Assembly (NCBI RefSeq): GCF_023898315.1
Contig: NC_064614.1
Span: 1,052,706,432 to 1,052,770,431, forward strand
Source of the DNA: Schistocerca nitens
Taxonomy: Eukaryota > Arthropoda > Insecta > Orthoptera > Acrididae
Length of the DNA stretch: 64,000 nucleotides
Reading direction: 5' to 3'
Each line of letters starts with the position of its first letter. Within the stretch, counting starts at the first letter, position 1. The position numbers and the translations under genes are program-made. The notes beneath the pieces were generated by a model that was not told where the DNA came from, did not search any database, and was given only the letters and a program-made list of their open reading frames with translations. Shown one piece after another: positions 21,837 to 32,514 of the stretch.

Positions 21837-22369
21837 GTCCATCATCAGCGGCATATAATTCGCACGTCTACATCAAACGACTTGTTTATCCCTTTTTCTA
21901 GTCTTCTGTCATCAGTGCCAATTTTTTCATCTTAAGGTAGGTCTTGCAACCTACGTCCTCAATTCTTTCCTGGATGGATTCCGATGTCTTCCATCTAGTA
22001 TCACAGAGGCTATCCCTGATATCTTAACAGATGTTCTATCACTCTGTCCCTTTTTCTTGTCACTGTTTTCCATAATTCTTTTCTTCGTGGATACTGTGGA
22101 GAACGTCCCCATTTGTTACCTCATCATCCACCTAATTTTTAAGTCTTCTGTGGCATCACATTTCAAATGCTTCGCTTCTCGTCTCTTCCGGTTATCCCAC
22201 AGTCTACATCTCACTGCCGTACAATCCTGTGCTCCATCTGTACATTCTATGAAATTTCTTCCTCAAATTAATGTCCATGATTGATGCTAGCAGACTTCTC
22301 TTGGCGAGGAATGCACTTTTTGCAAGTGCTAGCCCGCATTTTATGTCCTTTTGCTCCGTCCGTCAGGGT

Positions 22370-22558
22370 TTATTTTGCTTCCCATGTAGCGAAAGTCCTT
22401 AACATTTTGTCTACACTATAATTCCCAATTCCTCGTTGTTCGTTTTGATTTACTTGCAGTCCATATTCTATACTCATTAGACTGTTCATTTCATTCAACA
22501 CATCCCGTAATTGTTCGCGTTCGCTAAGGATAGCAATGTCATCAGCGAATCTTATCAC
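22370..22558 (-). pseudogene. RTE-2 RT palm segment
   Basis: Short open frame with RFADDIAILSEREQLRDVL and YGLQVNQNE. The catalytic Asp pair is retained. The fold's fingers (22661-22891, VDLETAYDNVE) are in another frame. Confidence 0.7.
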
Positions 22559-23524
22559 TGTTATCCTTTCACCTTGAATTTCAATCCTCCTCTTGTTGAA
22601 TCTTACTTTAATTCTGTCACTGTTTCTTCCATGTACAGAGTGAACAGCAGGGGCAAAAGACTACATCCCTCTTACATCATTTGCAATGTGAGCATTTCGT
22701 TCTCGTTCTTGCACACTTATTTTACCCTCTTGGTTATCCGTTATTCCCTGTATCCCTGTAGTTACTCTTGTTTTGTTTTTTTTTAGAATTTTGAGCGCCT
22801 TGCATCTTTCGACATTGTCGTAGGCTGTTTCCAGGTCGACAAAACGTATGAACGTGTCCTGATTTTTCTTCAGCCTCGGTTCCATTTTCACCGTAACGTC
22901 AGAACTGTCCCTCTGGTGCCTTTACCTTTCCTAAAGCCAAAATGACTTTAATGTAACAGATGTATAGTTCTTTGCTCTTTTTCTCTGTATATTATTCATG
23001 TCAGCAACTTGGATGCATGAGCTGTTAAGCTGACCGTGCGATAAATCTCGTTCTTACAGGCTCTTCCTGTCTTCGGAATTGTGTGGATAATTTTTATCTG
23101 AAAGTTTGATGGTATATTGTGCATCTCACACGTTCTACACACCAAAACGTATAATCGTTTTGCTGCCACTCCCCCAATTTATTTAGAAATTCTGATGGAA
23201 TGTTATCCATCCATTTTGCCTTAATTGATTTAAATTTTTCCAAAGCTCTTGTAAATTCTGATTCTAATACTGGATCGTCTATCTCCCTGTCGACTTCTGT
23301 TTCTTCTACCACATCATCAAACTATTTCTCCTCATACAGACCTTCACTGTACCCTTTCCAATCCCACCTCTGCATTTAACAGTGGAATTTCATGTTCAGT
23401 CTTAACGTTACTGCTCTTGCTTTCAGTTTCAATGAAAATTGTTTCGACGCTTCTCTATTCCTTGTCAGTCCGTGCGGCAATCATTTCTTCTTCAATTTTT
23501 TTTTCACTTTCCTCATATAGCCAT

Positions 23525-23552
23525 TGTGCTGGCGTAAGCTGTCGCCAGCACA
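23525..23552. repeat. Perfect 10-bp hairpin at the LTR edge
   Basis: TGTGCTGGCG and CGCCAGCACA are exact reverse complements separated by the 8-base loop TAAGCTGT. The hairpin is the first 28 bases of the insertion. Confidence 0.9.
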
Positions 23553-24061
23553 TTGGTCGGCAAAAATGTAGCAAGAAGATCGATAGTAGGCGCTGGATCA
23601 AGCACACCTATCAAGAGAGAGGATAAAGACAGACTCACAGGCAACATACCGCCAACGCCCTCTCGACTGCAATTATTTAGATCGCTGCCGCTGACCGGAG
23701 GGCTCAGTCTCAGTCAGTCTCTCTCAGTCTGAGTCTGTCTCAGTCTCAGTCACTAGTGCAGTCACTCAGTCACTAACTCGGTCACTGATGTACCATCCCG
23801 TACTCCAGTTTGGCGTCTGCCATTCATCGCATAGCTGGACTTTTATTTCATCAGCTGTGCCGCTAACGTGGACTATTAGTGAAGAGCTTGTACCACAACA
23901 CATGGCCTCTTAAAGTTAAGTAGCTTCCTGTTTATATAAATAAAGAACCATGTTAATACATGTGTGCTGTTATATAGTAGAAAGAGGATATCGGCCACTA
24001 AACAATATCATCTCCCTTGATTCTTATGGTACAAAATTCTACAGTGCCAACAAGGACACTA
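23525..24061 (+). mobile_element. Probable solo LTR inside RTE-2
   Basis: A 537-bp insertion splits the RTE-2 linker. The flanking DNA carries AGCCAT on both sides (23519-23524 and 24062-24067), and removing one copy rejoins a sequence that aligns with the uninterrupted RTE-2 at about 3400. It starts TGTGCTGGCG, contains TATATAAATAAAG at about 23935 (overlapping a polyadenylation signal), and holds CAGTCT-type simple repeats at 23703-23780. The right end reads ACACTA rather than a canonical CA, and no internal genes are present. A solo LTR is the best reading. The superfamily is undetermined. Confidence 0.6.
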
Positions 24062-24654
24062 AAGCCATTTCGCTGTAGCTTCAATACGCTTCCTATTTAT
24101 TATATTCCTGAAAGACATGTATTTCTGTATTCCTGAATTTCCCTTAATATTTTTGTACTTCCTTCTTTCGTTGATCTACCGAGGCATTTCTTCTCTTACC
24201 CACAGTTCCTTCTCAGTTACCTTCCTTTTGTCTATACTTTTCTTCCCAGATTGTGTGAGTCCTCTTTTCAGAAGTGTTCTTCCTTGACAACATACTGACT
24301 GCCAACTGAGCAATTCAATATCTATATCGTCAATATCTATAACCTCATAGAACCTCAGACATACTTCATTCCATGGTAGTTCGATATCCCAGTTCTTTTG
24401 GCCTGACCAGTCTCTTCATCTACGCTTCATCACTACTAAATAGTGATCTGACCCCATATCTGCTTTTGGTTACGCCTTACATTCCTGTATAAATCCTTTA
24501 TGGAGGTTAAATTGGTGCAGATTTCTGTAGTAGGCGTCGTTATAACCATGATTGTGGTAGTTTTGCGTTTCACGTTTATATTATGTTTCAAAGATGATCT
24601 GAGTACCGAGAAGATCTAGATCGTATTTAACCACCGTTATTGTTGTTGTGGTCT

Positions 24655-25416
24655 TCAGTCCTCATACTGGTTTGATGCAGTTCTCCATGCTACCCTGTCC
24701 TGTGCAAGCTTCTTCATCTTCCAGTACTTACTGCAACCCACATCCTGCTTAGTGTATTCATCTCTTGGTCTCCCTCTACGATTTTTACCCTGCACGCTGC
24801 CCTCCAATGCTAAATTTGTGATTCCTTGATGCCTCAGAACATGTACTACTAACCAGTCCCTTCTTTTTGTCAAGTTGTGCCACATACTCCCCTTCTCCCC
24901 AATTCTATTCAATACTTCATCATTAGTTATGTGATCTACCCATCTAATCTTCAGCATTCTTCTGTAGCACCACATTTCGAAAGCTTCTATTCTCTTCTTG
25001 TCCAAACTATTTATCGCCCATGTTTCACTTCCATACATGGCTACACTCCATACAAATACTTTCAGAAACGACTTCCTCACACTTAAATCTATACTCGATC
25101 TTAACAAATTTCTCTTCTTCATAAACGCTTTCCTTTCTATTGCCAGTCTACATTTTACATCTACTCTACTTCGACAATCATCAGTTATTTTGCTCCCCAA
25201 ATAGCAAAACTCCTTTACTACTTTAAGTGTCTCATTTCCTAATCTAATTCCCTCAGCGTCACCCGATTTAATTCGACTACATTCCATTATCCTCGTTTTG
25301 CTTTTGTTGATGTTCATCTTATACCCTCCTTTCAAGACATTGTCCATTCCGTTCAACTGCTCTTCCAAGTCCTTTGCTGTCTCTGATAGAATTACAATCT
25401 CATCGGCGAACCTCAA
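24655..25416 (-). pseudogene. RTE-1 reverse transcriptase, palm to C-terminus
   Basis: 253 residues beginning at the palm. The FADD box reads MRFADEIVILSET, so the second catalytic Asp is Glu. It continues with EQLNGMDNVLKGG, KEFCYLGSKIT, KKRNLLRSSIDLSVRK, MYGSETWAINSLDKKRIEAF and YRRMLKIRWVDHITNDEVL, ending RTASNQYED. The C-terminal domain is complete. The Asp to Glu change alone would be expected to impair polymerisation. Confidence 0.85.
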
Positions 25417-25547
25417 AGATTTTATTTCTTCTCCATGGATTTTAAAACCTACTCAGAATTTTTCTTTTGTTTCCTTTACTACTTGCTCAATATACAGGTT
25501 GAATAACATCGGGGAGGGGCTACAACCCTGTCACACTCCATTCCCAA

Positions 25548-26390
25548 TCAGTCAACATTATCAAAAGTTTTCTCTAAGTCCACAAGTGCTGGAAACGTAG
25601 GTTTGCCTTTCCTTAATCTTTCTTCTAAGATAAGTCGTAAGGTCAGTATTGCCTCACGTGTTCCAATATTTCTACGGAATCCAAACTGATCTTCCCCGAG
25701 GTCGGCTTCTACCAGTTTTTCCATTTGTCTGTAAAGAATTCGTGTTAGTATTTTGCAGCTGTGACTTATTAAACTGATAGTTAGGTAATTTTCACATCTG
25801 TCAACACTTGCTTTCTTTGCGATTGGAACTATTATATTCTTCTTGAAGTCTGAGGGTATTTCGCCTGTCTCATACATCTTGTTCACCAGATGGTAGAGTT
25901 TTGTCAGGACTGGCTCTCCCAAGGCCATCAGTAGTTCTAACAGAATGTTTTCTGCTCCCGGGGTCTTATTTCGACGCAGATGTTTCAGTGCTTTGTGAAA
26001 CTCTTCACGGAGTATTGTATCTCCCATTTCATCTTCATCTACATCCTCTTCCATTTCCATAATATTGTCCTCAAGTACATCGCCCTTGTATAGACCCTCT
26101 ATATACTCCTTCCACCTTTCTGCTTTCCCTTCTTTGCTTAGAACTGGGTTTCCATCTGAGCTCTTGATATTCATACAAGTGATTCTCTTTTCTCCAAAGG
26201 TCTCTTTAATTTTCCTGTAGGCAGTATCTATCTTACCCCTAGTGAGATAAGCCTCTACATCCTTACATTTGTCCTCTAGCCACCCCAGCTTAGCCATTTT
26301 GCACTTCCTGTCGATCTCAATTTTGAGACGTCTGTATTCCTTTTTGCCTGAATCGTTTACTGCATTTTTTAAGTTTTCTCCTTTCGTCAA
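25548..26390 (-). pseudogene. RTE-1 reverse transcriptase, fingers part
   Basis: 280 residues: linker helices (KEYRRLKIEIDRKC), then KTPGAENILLELL, GEIPSDFKKNIIVPIAKK, CENYLTISLISHSCKILTRI, EDQFGFRRNIGTREAILTLR and DLEKTFDNVD. The frame is closed after DNVD because about 120 bp (present at 15293-15440) have been lost, taking the RQ-x-CxLSP block with them. Confidence 0.85.
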
Positions 26391-27108
26391 TTAAGTTCAA
26401 TATTTCTTCTGTCACCCAAAAAGTTCTACTAGCTCTCGTCTTTTTACCTATTTGATCCTCTGCTGCCTTCACTACTTCATCCCTCAGAGCTACCCATTCT
26501 TCTTCTACTGTACTTCTTTCCCCCATTCCTGTCAGTTGTTCCCTTATGCTCTCCCTCAAATTCTGTACAACCTCTGGTTCTTTCAGTTTATCCAGGTCCC
26601 ATCTCCTTAAATTCCCACCTTTTTGCTGTTTCTTCAGTTTTAATCTACAGTTGATAACCAATAGATTGTGGTCAGAGTCCACATCTGCCCCTGGATATGT
26701 CTTACAATTTAAAACCTGGTTCCTAAATCTCTGTCTAACCATTATATAATCTGTCTGATACCTTCTGGTATCTCCAGGATTCTTCCATGTATACAACCTC
26801 ATTTCATGATTTTTGAACCAAGTGTTAGCTATGATTAAGTTATGCTCTGTGCAGAACTCTACCAGGCGGCTTCCTCTTTTATTTCTTACCCCCAATCCAT
26901 ATTCACCTACTAAGTTTCCTTCTCTCCCTTTTCCTACTCTCGAATTCCAGTCACCCATGACTATTAAATTTTCGTCTACCTTCACTACCTGAATAATTTC
27001 TTTTATCTCATCATACATTTCTTCAATTTCTTCATCATCTGCAGAGCTAGTTGGCATATAAACTTGTACTACTGTAGCAGGCGTGGGCTTCGTGTCTATC
27101 TTGGCCAC
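26317..27108 (-). pseudogene. RTE-1 endonuclease domain (C-terminal two thirds) and linker
   Basis: 263-residue frame. Motifs of the exonuclease-endonuclease-phosphatase fold: VVQVYMPTS (residues 14-22), IVMGDWNSRVG (residues 49-59, the GDxN catalytic block), and GADVDSDHNLLV (residues about 139-150, the SDH catalytic histidine block). The linker VEEEWVALRDEV follows. The N-terminal third, with GAWNVRSLN (coding near 27340), lies upstream with stop codons. The enzyme nicks target DNA for priming in active relatives. The frame overlaps the RT frame start by about 70 bases through a shift. Confidence 0.85.
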
Positions 27109-27412
27109 AATAATGCGTCCACTATGCTGTTTGTAGTAGCTTACCCGTACTGCTATTTTTTATTCATTATTAAACGTACTCCTGCATTACCCCTATTTGA
27201 TTTTGTGTCTATAACCCTGTATTCATCTGACCGAAAGTCTTGTTCCTCCTGCCACCGAACTTTACTATTTACCACTATATCTAACTTTAACCTATCCATT
27301 TCCCTTTTTAAATTTTCTAATCAACCTGCCCGGTTAAGGGATCTGACATTCCACGCTCCGATCCGTAGAACGCCAGTTTTCTTTTTACTGATAACGACGT
27401 CCTCTTGAGTAG

Positions 27413-27441
27413 TCCCCACCCGGAGGTCCGAATGGGGGACT
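27413..27441 (-). promoter_or_regulatory. Conserved hairpin in the RTE-1 5' leader
   Basis: 29 nt read on the minus strand, with GTCCCC at one end and GGGGAC at the other, and a central part matching TTCGGACCTCCGG. The same element with the same length is at 33858-33886 in RTE-2, also just upstream of the endonuclease start. A role in RNA structure or translation is an inference. Confidence 0.5.
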
Positions 27442-27752
27442 ATTTTACCTCCGGAATACTTTACCCAAGAGGGCGCCATAATCATTTATCCATACAGTAA
27501 AGCTGCATGCCCTCGGGAAAAATTACGGCCGTAGTTTCCCCTTGCTTTCAGCCGTTCGCAGTACCAGCACAGCAAGGCCGTTTTATTTAATCACCACTAA
27601 TCTTTTCTACTAGACAGAAGCATCATTTGATGTTCATGCACACGTTATATGCGACTGACTATTGGCTATAAGCCTAAATACTGGTGTAACAGACCAGATC
27701 TAGAATATAACAGAACAAATAAAAGCTTTTGAAGTATAAATTATAATGTACA

Positions 27753-27953
27753 GCCGGCCGCGGTGGCCGTGCGGTTCTAGGCGCTCCAGTCCGGAGCCGC
27801 GCTGCTGCTACGGTCGCAGGTTCGAATCCTGCCTCGGGAATGGGTGTGTGTGATGTCCTTAGGTTAGTTAGGTTTAAGTAGTTCTAAGTTCTAGGGGACT
27901 GATGACCACAGCAGATGAGTCCCATAGTGCTCAGAGCCATTTGAACCATTTTG
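27753..27953 (+). mobile_element. SINE-1 copy 4
   Basis: Forward full copy with head GGTGGCCGTGCGG, intact B box GGTTCGAATCC (about 27821-27831), conserved body and CCATTTGAACCATTTT tail. Flanked by a 9-bp duplication TAATGTACA (27744-27752 and 27954-27962). Confidence 0.95.
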
Positions 27954-28118
27954 TAATGTACAACAAGATGCCCTTTATCAAAGACACTGTGCGTATACGG
28001 ATCAGCCTCTGTGTTGAAGGACCTCAGGTCAGCACTGGCATCTACATCTACATCTTCATTTATACTCCGCAAGGCACCCAACGGTGTGTGGCGGAGAGCA
28101 CTTTACGAGCCACTGTCA

Positions 28119-29225
28119 TTACCTCCCTTTTCTGTTCCAGTCGCGTATGGTTCGCGGGAAGAACGACTGTCTGAAAGCCTCCGCGCGCACTCGAATCTCT
28201 CTAATTTTACATTCGTGATCTCCTCGGGAGGTATAAGTAGGGGGAAGCAATATATTCGATACCTCATCCAGAAACGCACCCTCTCGAAACGTGGCGAGCA
28301 AGCTACACCGCGATGCAGAGCGCCTCTCTTGGAGAGTCTGCCACTTGAGTTTGCTAAACATCTCCGTAACGCTATCACGGTTACCAAATAACCCTGTGAC
28401 GAAACGCGCCGCTCTTCTTTGGATCTTCTCTATCTCCGCCGTCAACCCGATCTGGTACTGATCCCACACTGATGAGCAATACTCGAGTATAGGTCGAACG
28501 AGTGTTTTGTAAGCCACCTCCTTTGTTGATGGACTACATTTTCTAAGGACTCTCCCAATGAACCTCAGCCTGGTACCCGCCTTAGCAACAATTAATTTTA
28601 TATGATCATTCCACTTCCAATCGTTCCGCAAGCATACTCCCAGATATTTTACAGAAGTAACTGCTACCAGTGTTTGTTCCGATATCATATAGTCATACAA
28701 TAAAGGATCCTTCTTTCTATGTATTCGCAATACATTACATTTGTCTATGTTAAGGGTCAGTTGCCACTCCCTGCACCAAGTGCCTATCCGCTGCAGACCT
28801 TCCTGCATTTCGCTACAATTTTCTAATGCTGCAACTTCTCTGTATACTACAGCATCATCCGCGAAAAGCCGCATGGCACTTCCGACACGATCTACTAGAT
28901 CATTTATATATATTGTGAAAAGCAATGGTCCCATAACACTCCCCTGTGGCACTCCAGAGGTTACTTTAACGTCTGTAGACGTCTCTCCATTGAGAACAAC
29001 AAACTCTTCAATCCAGCCACACAGCTGGTCTGATATTCCGTAGGCTCTTACTTTGTTTATCAGGCGACAGTGGGGAACTGTATCGAACGCCTTCCGGAAG
29101 TCAAGGGAAATGGCATCTGCCTGGGTCTCATGAACAAATAAAGTGAGTTGGGTATCACACGATTGCTGTTTCCGGAATCCATGTTGATTCCTACAGAGTA
29201 GATTCTGGGTTTCCAAAAACGACAT
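28119..29225 (-). pseudogene. CR1-like reverse transcriptase with intact catalytic box
   Basis: 368 residues. RT blocks: NQHGFRKQQSCDTQLTLF (residues 13-30), LDFRKAFDTVPH (41-52), SGVPQGSVMGPLLF (90-103), catalytic FADD (121-124), CREWQLTLNIDKCNVLRIHR (about 145-170), VKYLGVCLRNDWKWNDHI, then the C-terminal RRAARFVTG region and FRQSFFPRTIRDWNR. Compared with copy 2, a few residues are missing after WIEEF and after VHE, so small deletions exist inside an otherwise open frame. The upstream RT N-terminal part is in another frame, so no complete protein is made. Confidence 0.88.
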
Positions 29226-29413
29226 GATACACGAGCAAAAAACATGTTCTAAAATTCTACAACAGATCGACGTCAGAGATATAGGTCTATAGTTTTGCGC
29301 ATCTGCTCAACGAAACTTCTTGAAGACTGGGACTACCTGTGCTCTTTTCCAATCTTTGGAACCTTCCGTTCCTCTAGAGACTTGCGGTACACGGCTGTTA
29401 GAAGGGGGGCAAG

Positions 29414-29740
29414 TTATTTCGCGTACTCTGTGTAGAATTGAATTGGTATCCCGTCAGGTCCAGTGGCCTTTCCTCTGTTGAGTGATTCCAGTTGCTTTTC
29501 TATTCCTTGGACACTTATTTCGATGTCAGCCATTTTTTCGTTTGTGCGAGGATTTAGAGAAGGAACTACAGTGCGGTCTTCCTCTGTGAAACACCTTTGC
29601 AAAAAGGTGTTTAGTATTTCAGTTTTACGCGTGTCATCCTCTGTTTCAATGCCATCATCATCCCGGAGTGTCTGGATATGCTGTTTCGAGCCACTTACTG
29701 ATTTAACGTAAGACCATAACTTTCTAGGATTTTCTGTCAA
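29414..29740 (-). pseudogene. CR1-like ORF linker/RT N-terminal segment
   Basis: 108 residues: NPRKLWSYVKSVSGSKQ, then TFLQRCFTEED, then GIEKQLESLNRGKATGPDGIP at the start of the RT. The last motif (K-A-x-G-P-D-x-I-P) is RT block 0/1 of jockey-superfamily LINEs. It connects the endonuclease and the RT with shifts on both sides. Confidence 0.8.
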
Positions 29741-29817
29741 GTCGGTACATAGAATTTTACTTTAGAATTCACTGAACGCTTCACGCATAGACCTCCTTAC
29801 GCTAACTTTGACATCGT

Positions 29818-30357
29818 TTAGCTTCTGTTTGTCTGAGAGGTTTTGGCTGCGTTTAAACTTGGAGTGAAGCTCTCTTTGCTTTCGCAGTAGTTTCCTAACT
29901 TTGTTGTTGAACCACGGTGGGTTTTCTCGTCCCTCAGAGTTTTACTCGGCACGTACCTGTCTAAAACGCATTTTACGATTGCCTTGAACTTTTTCCACAA
30001 ACACTCAACATTGTCAGTGTCGGAACAGAAATTTTCGTTTTGATCTGTTAGGTAGTCTGAAATCTGCCTTCTATTACTCTTGATAAACAGATAAACCTTC
30101 CTGGCCTTATGATCACTGATTCTCTGTTCTGCACATACAGAGTCGAAAAGTTCGGGTCTGTTTGTTATCAGTAGGTCCAAGATGTTATCTCCACGAGTCG
30201 GTTCTCTGTTTAATTGCTCGAGGTAATTTTCGGATAGTGCACTCAGTATAATGTCACTCGATGCTCTGTCCCTACCACCCGTCCTAAACATCTGAGTGTC
30301 CCAGTCTATATCTGGTAAATTGAAATCTCCACCTAAGACTATAACATGCTGAGACAA
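29818..30357 (-). pseudogene. CR1-like endonuclease C-terminal half
   Basis: 179 residues: VIVLGGDFNLPDIDW (residues 5-19; GDFN catalytic block), DNILDLLITNRPELFDSV (58-75) and RISDHKARKVYLF (80-92; SDH catalytic block). A linker with TDNVECLWKKFK and YVPSKTLRDEK follows. The fold matches APE-type endonucleases of CR1/jockey LINEs. The frame is lost near the DNA-binding linker after 29940. Confidence 0.85.
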
Positions 30358-30575
30358 TTTATGCGAAATGTATTACAAATTTTCTCTCAGTTGTTCTGCC
30401 ACTAATGCTGCTGAGTCGGGAACTCGGTAAAAGGAGCCAACTATTAACCTAACTCGGTTGTTGAGTGTAACCTCCACCCATAATAATTCACAGGAACTAT
30501 CCACATCTACTTCACTACAGGATAAACTACTACTAACAGCGACAAACAATAGGCAGCCTTGCGCTGTCTAGTTGA

Positions 30576-31515
30576 AAAATAACGTCACGAGACTTTGAAT
30601 ATAGGTTTGAGATACTGGAAGTACCACGAAGAGAATTTAACCTGTGCTCTCCAAATTACGAATTTCCTATCGCGCACTAGCTTGTTGGAACTATTCACAT
30701 GCTCGACGCATTTGCAACCGACGGCAAGTGGGGAGTCCATATTCAGCAACACATTTCGACGAAGATGGCCGTGACACTAACACCTGTTTTCCCCGTGAGA
30801 GAGTGGAGCCTCGGGAATTTTAACATATTCACAGAAAAAACACCTAAATCCCAGTGTTTTACTCGCAGATTTCTGTTGAAACACGTGCTTAGGAATCACG
30901 ACATTATAGGAAGAAACGATCAGTGTTAGTGAAACGTAATAATGTAAATGTCAATGCTGGTCGTTCCATTCGCAGCAGTTAAATATTTGTTTTTTTAACC
31001 AGACGGAATTCACAAAATCGAAGGAAATTATTCCTGTGAAGGCGTGATCTTACATGCAAATAACATCGAGTAGAGCATAACTTCCTTGCATTACTTTAAT
31101 GAGAAACTTCGATAAACCATTGAAAAATTATGATGAATAAAATTAATATCATTTGGCAGGACGCAAACATACTTCCCTAGACTCCTTACGTTAATATAGC
31201 TAACCACGAGGTGCGGAGAACACATTGACACTGCAGCAGTAACATCATTCCTCTTACGGTCTCCTAAGGGCTCATATCATCAATGCGCCATTGTGCTTCT
31301 CAGCAACTTCTCGCAACGGAGGTTGGCAGTTCACGTAGCCAGCTCTGAAACTGGCATTTAAACACGGAAGGTATCTTCTCCAAGATTCCTTCACCCACGA
31401 GCTCCTTCGTTTCCCAACAGGTCTTTAGCTTCATATTTTCAGTTCAATCATGATTTGTAATAACTGGTTCCTTCGCCTCTTGTAATGTCTCCTGCATATT
31501 GAGTTTTCGTTAGTT
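30576..31515. other. Unassigned interval
   Basis: Nothing recognised; AT-rich towards its right end. Confidence 0.5.
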
Positions 31516-31713
31516 TTATAGTGAGCAATATTTCTTTTTGATTTTTTCCTGATGAACTAAATCTTCGTTTGAAAGTTTCAGCGCTCGAGTTATGCCCAAG
31601 AGACGGCGATACACAAATATTTCAAAGCCATCAGTTCTTTTCTCTACATATTGGTCAAAGGTCCAGCAATCGTATCCATCCAGAAAAATTGAGAACACGC
31701 AACACTGAATCAT
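31516..31713 (-). pseudogene. RTE-type RT C-terminal remnant (divergent)
   Basis: Reads FLDGYDCWTFDQYVEKRTDGFE then YRRLLGITRALKLSNEDLVHQ. This follows the pattern YGSETWT...KRIEAFE..CYRRML.I.W.....NEEVL seen in RTE-1 and RTE-2 C-terminal domains in this window, but it is clearly more divergent, so a third, older subfamily is likely. No other part is visible nearby. Confidence 0.5.
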
Positions 31714-32514
31714 TTAAACATTCAGTCGCATATAAGGTCCAAACATATGGAAAGTGTGTTCACGCTAGTAAATTGTATCCTGGTCTATTATATTCTAGAT
31801 CTGATCTGTTTCTTGCAGTCACGCTGCTCATGCATTATAGTGGCCAAGTGCTTGATGGCCATAATTATTCAATATTTATTAACACAGGTGCATAATTGTT
31901 TGCTTGAAACTTTGGACCTGGAAGCGTTGACAAACACATCAAGCTCTTCGCTGCGCTGGACTAAATTGTCTATCATTTGTTGGAGCACAGGTACCTTATC
32001 TGCTATGGGTGTCCTCTGTGTTGTGGCTGTGCCCTCTTGTAATATTTTGTGGTTCCTTGCTGGATGAGAAGAGGGTGGTATGATTCGTGGTTGAAATACA
32101 CTTTATTACAGGAACCAATTGATTACTTAACCTCAGTGATGTCCGGTCTGAGGTTATGTGATTAACAGCAATCAGATAACAAGTACTAATTCTTGAATGT
32201 CGACCGTGTCCATGTCTCAACTATATACAATGACTAACGCTTCCTCAGAGTTAGGTAAGGTGCGAGGTGACGACTATCACCGTGGAAGGCTAGAGCACAG
32301 TGCGACGGATTAATGTGCGAAGCCAACTGAGTCCCGATACGACGTAATGAGGTACTGAGACTGAGAGAACTCGGTCGGCGGTGGCGGCCTATACGCTCGT
32401 TGCCCCGTAGGCGTTGTCGGGGCGTAGCCTGGTGGCGTGTCTTGCTCTTCTCGTTTCATAGGCGCACCTACTTCAGCGCCTGCTATACAACGTTTCCTAG
32501 TGCCACCCAGTGTG
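31714..32514. other. Unassigned interval
   Basis: No coding signal. 32060-32500 could belong to the repeat that begins at about 32515, but that is not shown by the second copy. Confidence 0.4.

Larger units (their letters stand above)
21890..24485 (-). mobile_element. RTE-2 LINE copy interrupted by an LTR
   Basis: Minus-strand RTE-2 element. From its 3' end it has the C-terminal block (EDVGC near 21945), the thumb region, the palm with MIRFADDIAILSE (22510-22558), DLETAYDNVE (about 22820), the fingers/linker (23094-23312), and a linker interrupted at 23525-24061 by a probable solo LTR. The endonuclease end follows, with GSDHYLVVMK near 24440. Stops and shifts are frequent. It lies tail to tail with the RTE-1 3' end just before it. 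The 5' part of the endonuclease and the leader are missing. Confidence 0.8.
24640..27590 (-). mobile_element. RTE-1 LINE, longest copy
   Basis: Nearly the whole RTE-1 element, minus strand. From the high-coordinate end there is a piece of the 5' leader (27590-27400, including a 29-nt hairpin at 27413-27441), then the apurinic-type endonuclease (about 27400-26500), linker, RT (26390-24655), and a TTG-repeat 3' end (the (CAA)n tail) at 24640. RTE elements replicate by target-primed reverse transcription with this single polyprotein. Defects: stops in the endonuclease N-terminus, a frameshift at about 26390-26320 in an A-rich run, and about 120 bp missing between 25548 and 25417. It is non-autonomous now but the youngest-looking RTE-1 in the window. 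Confidence 0.92.
28040..30575 (-). mobile_element. CR1/L2-group LINE, copy 3 (best preserved)
   Basis: Minus-strand non-LTR retrotransposon with a 3' tail of (ATCTAC)-type units at 28040-28056 on the plus strand. Coding order from 30575: endonuclease N-terminal part with LWVEVTLNNRVRLIVGSFYR (about 30490-30410), GDFNLPDIDW block (30357-29818 frame), linker (29414-29740), and RT plus C-terminal domain (28119-29225). The three main frames are offset by two frameshifts. The first third of the endonuclease is missing, so the copy is 5' truncated at about 30575. Copy 2 (17.7-18.9 kb) is its closest relative here. Confidence 0.92.
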
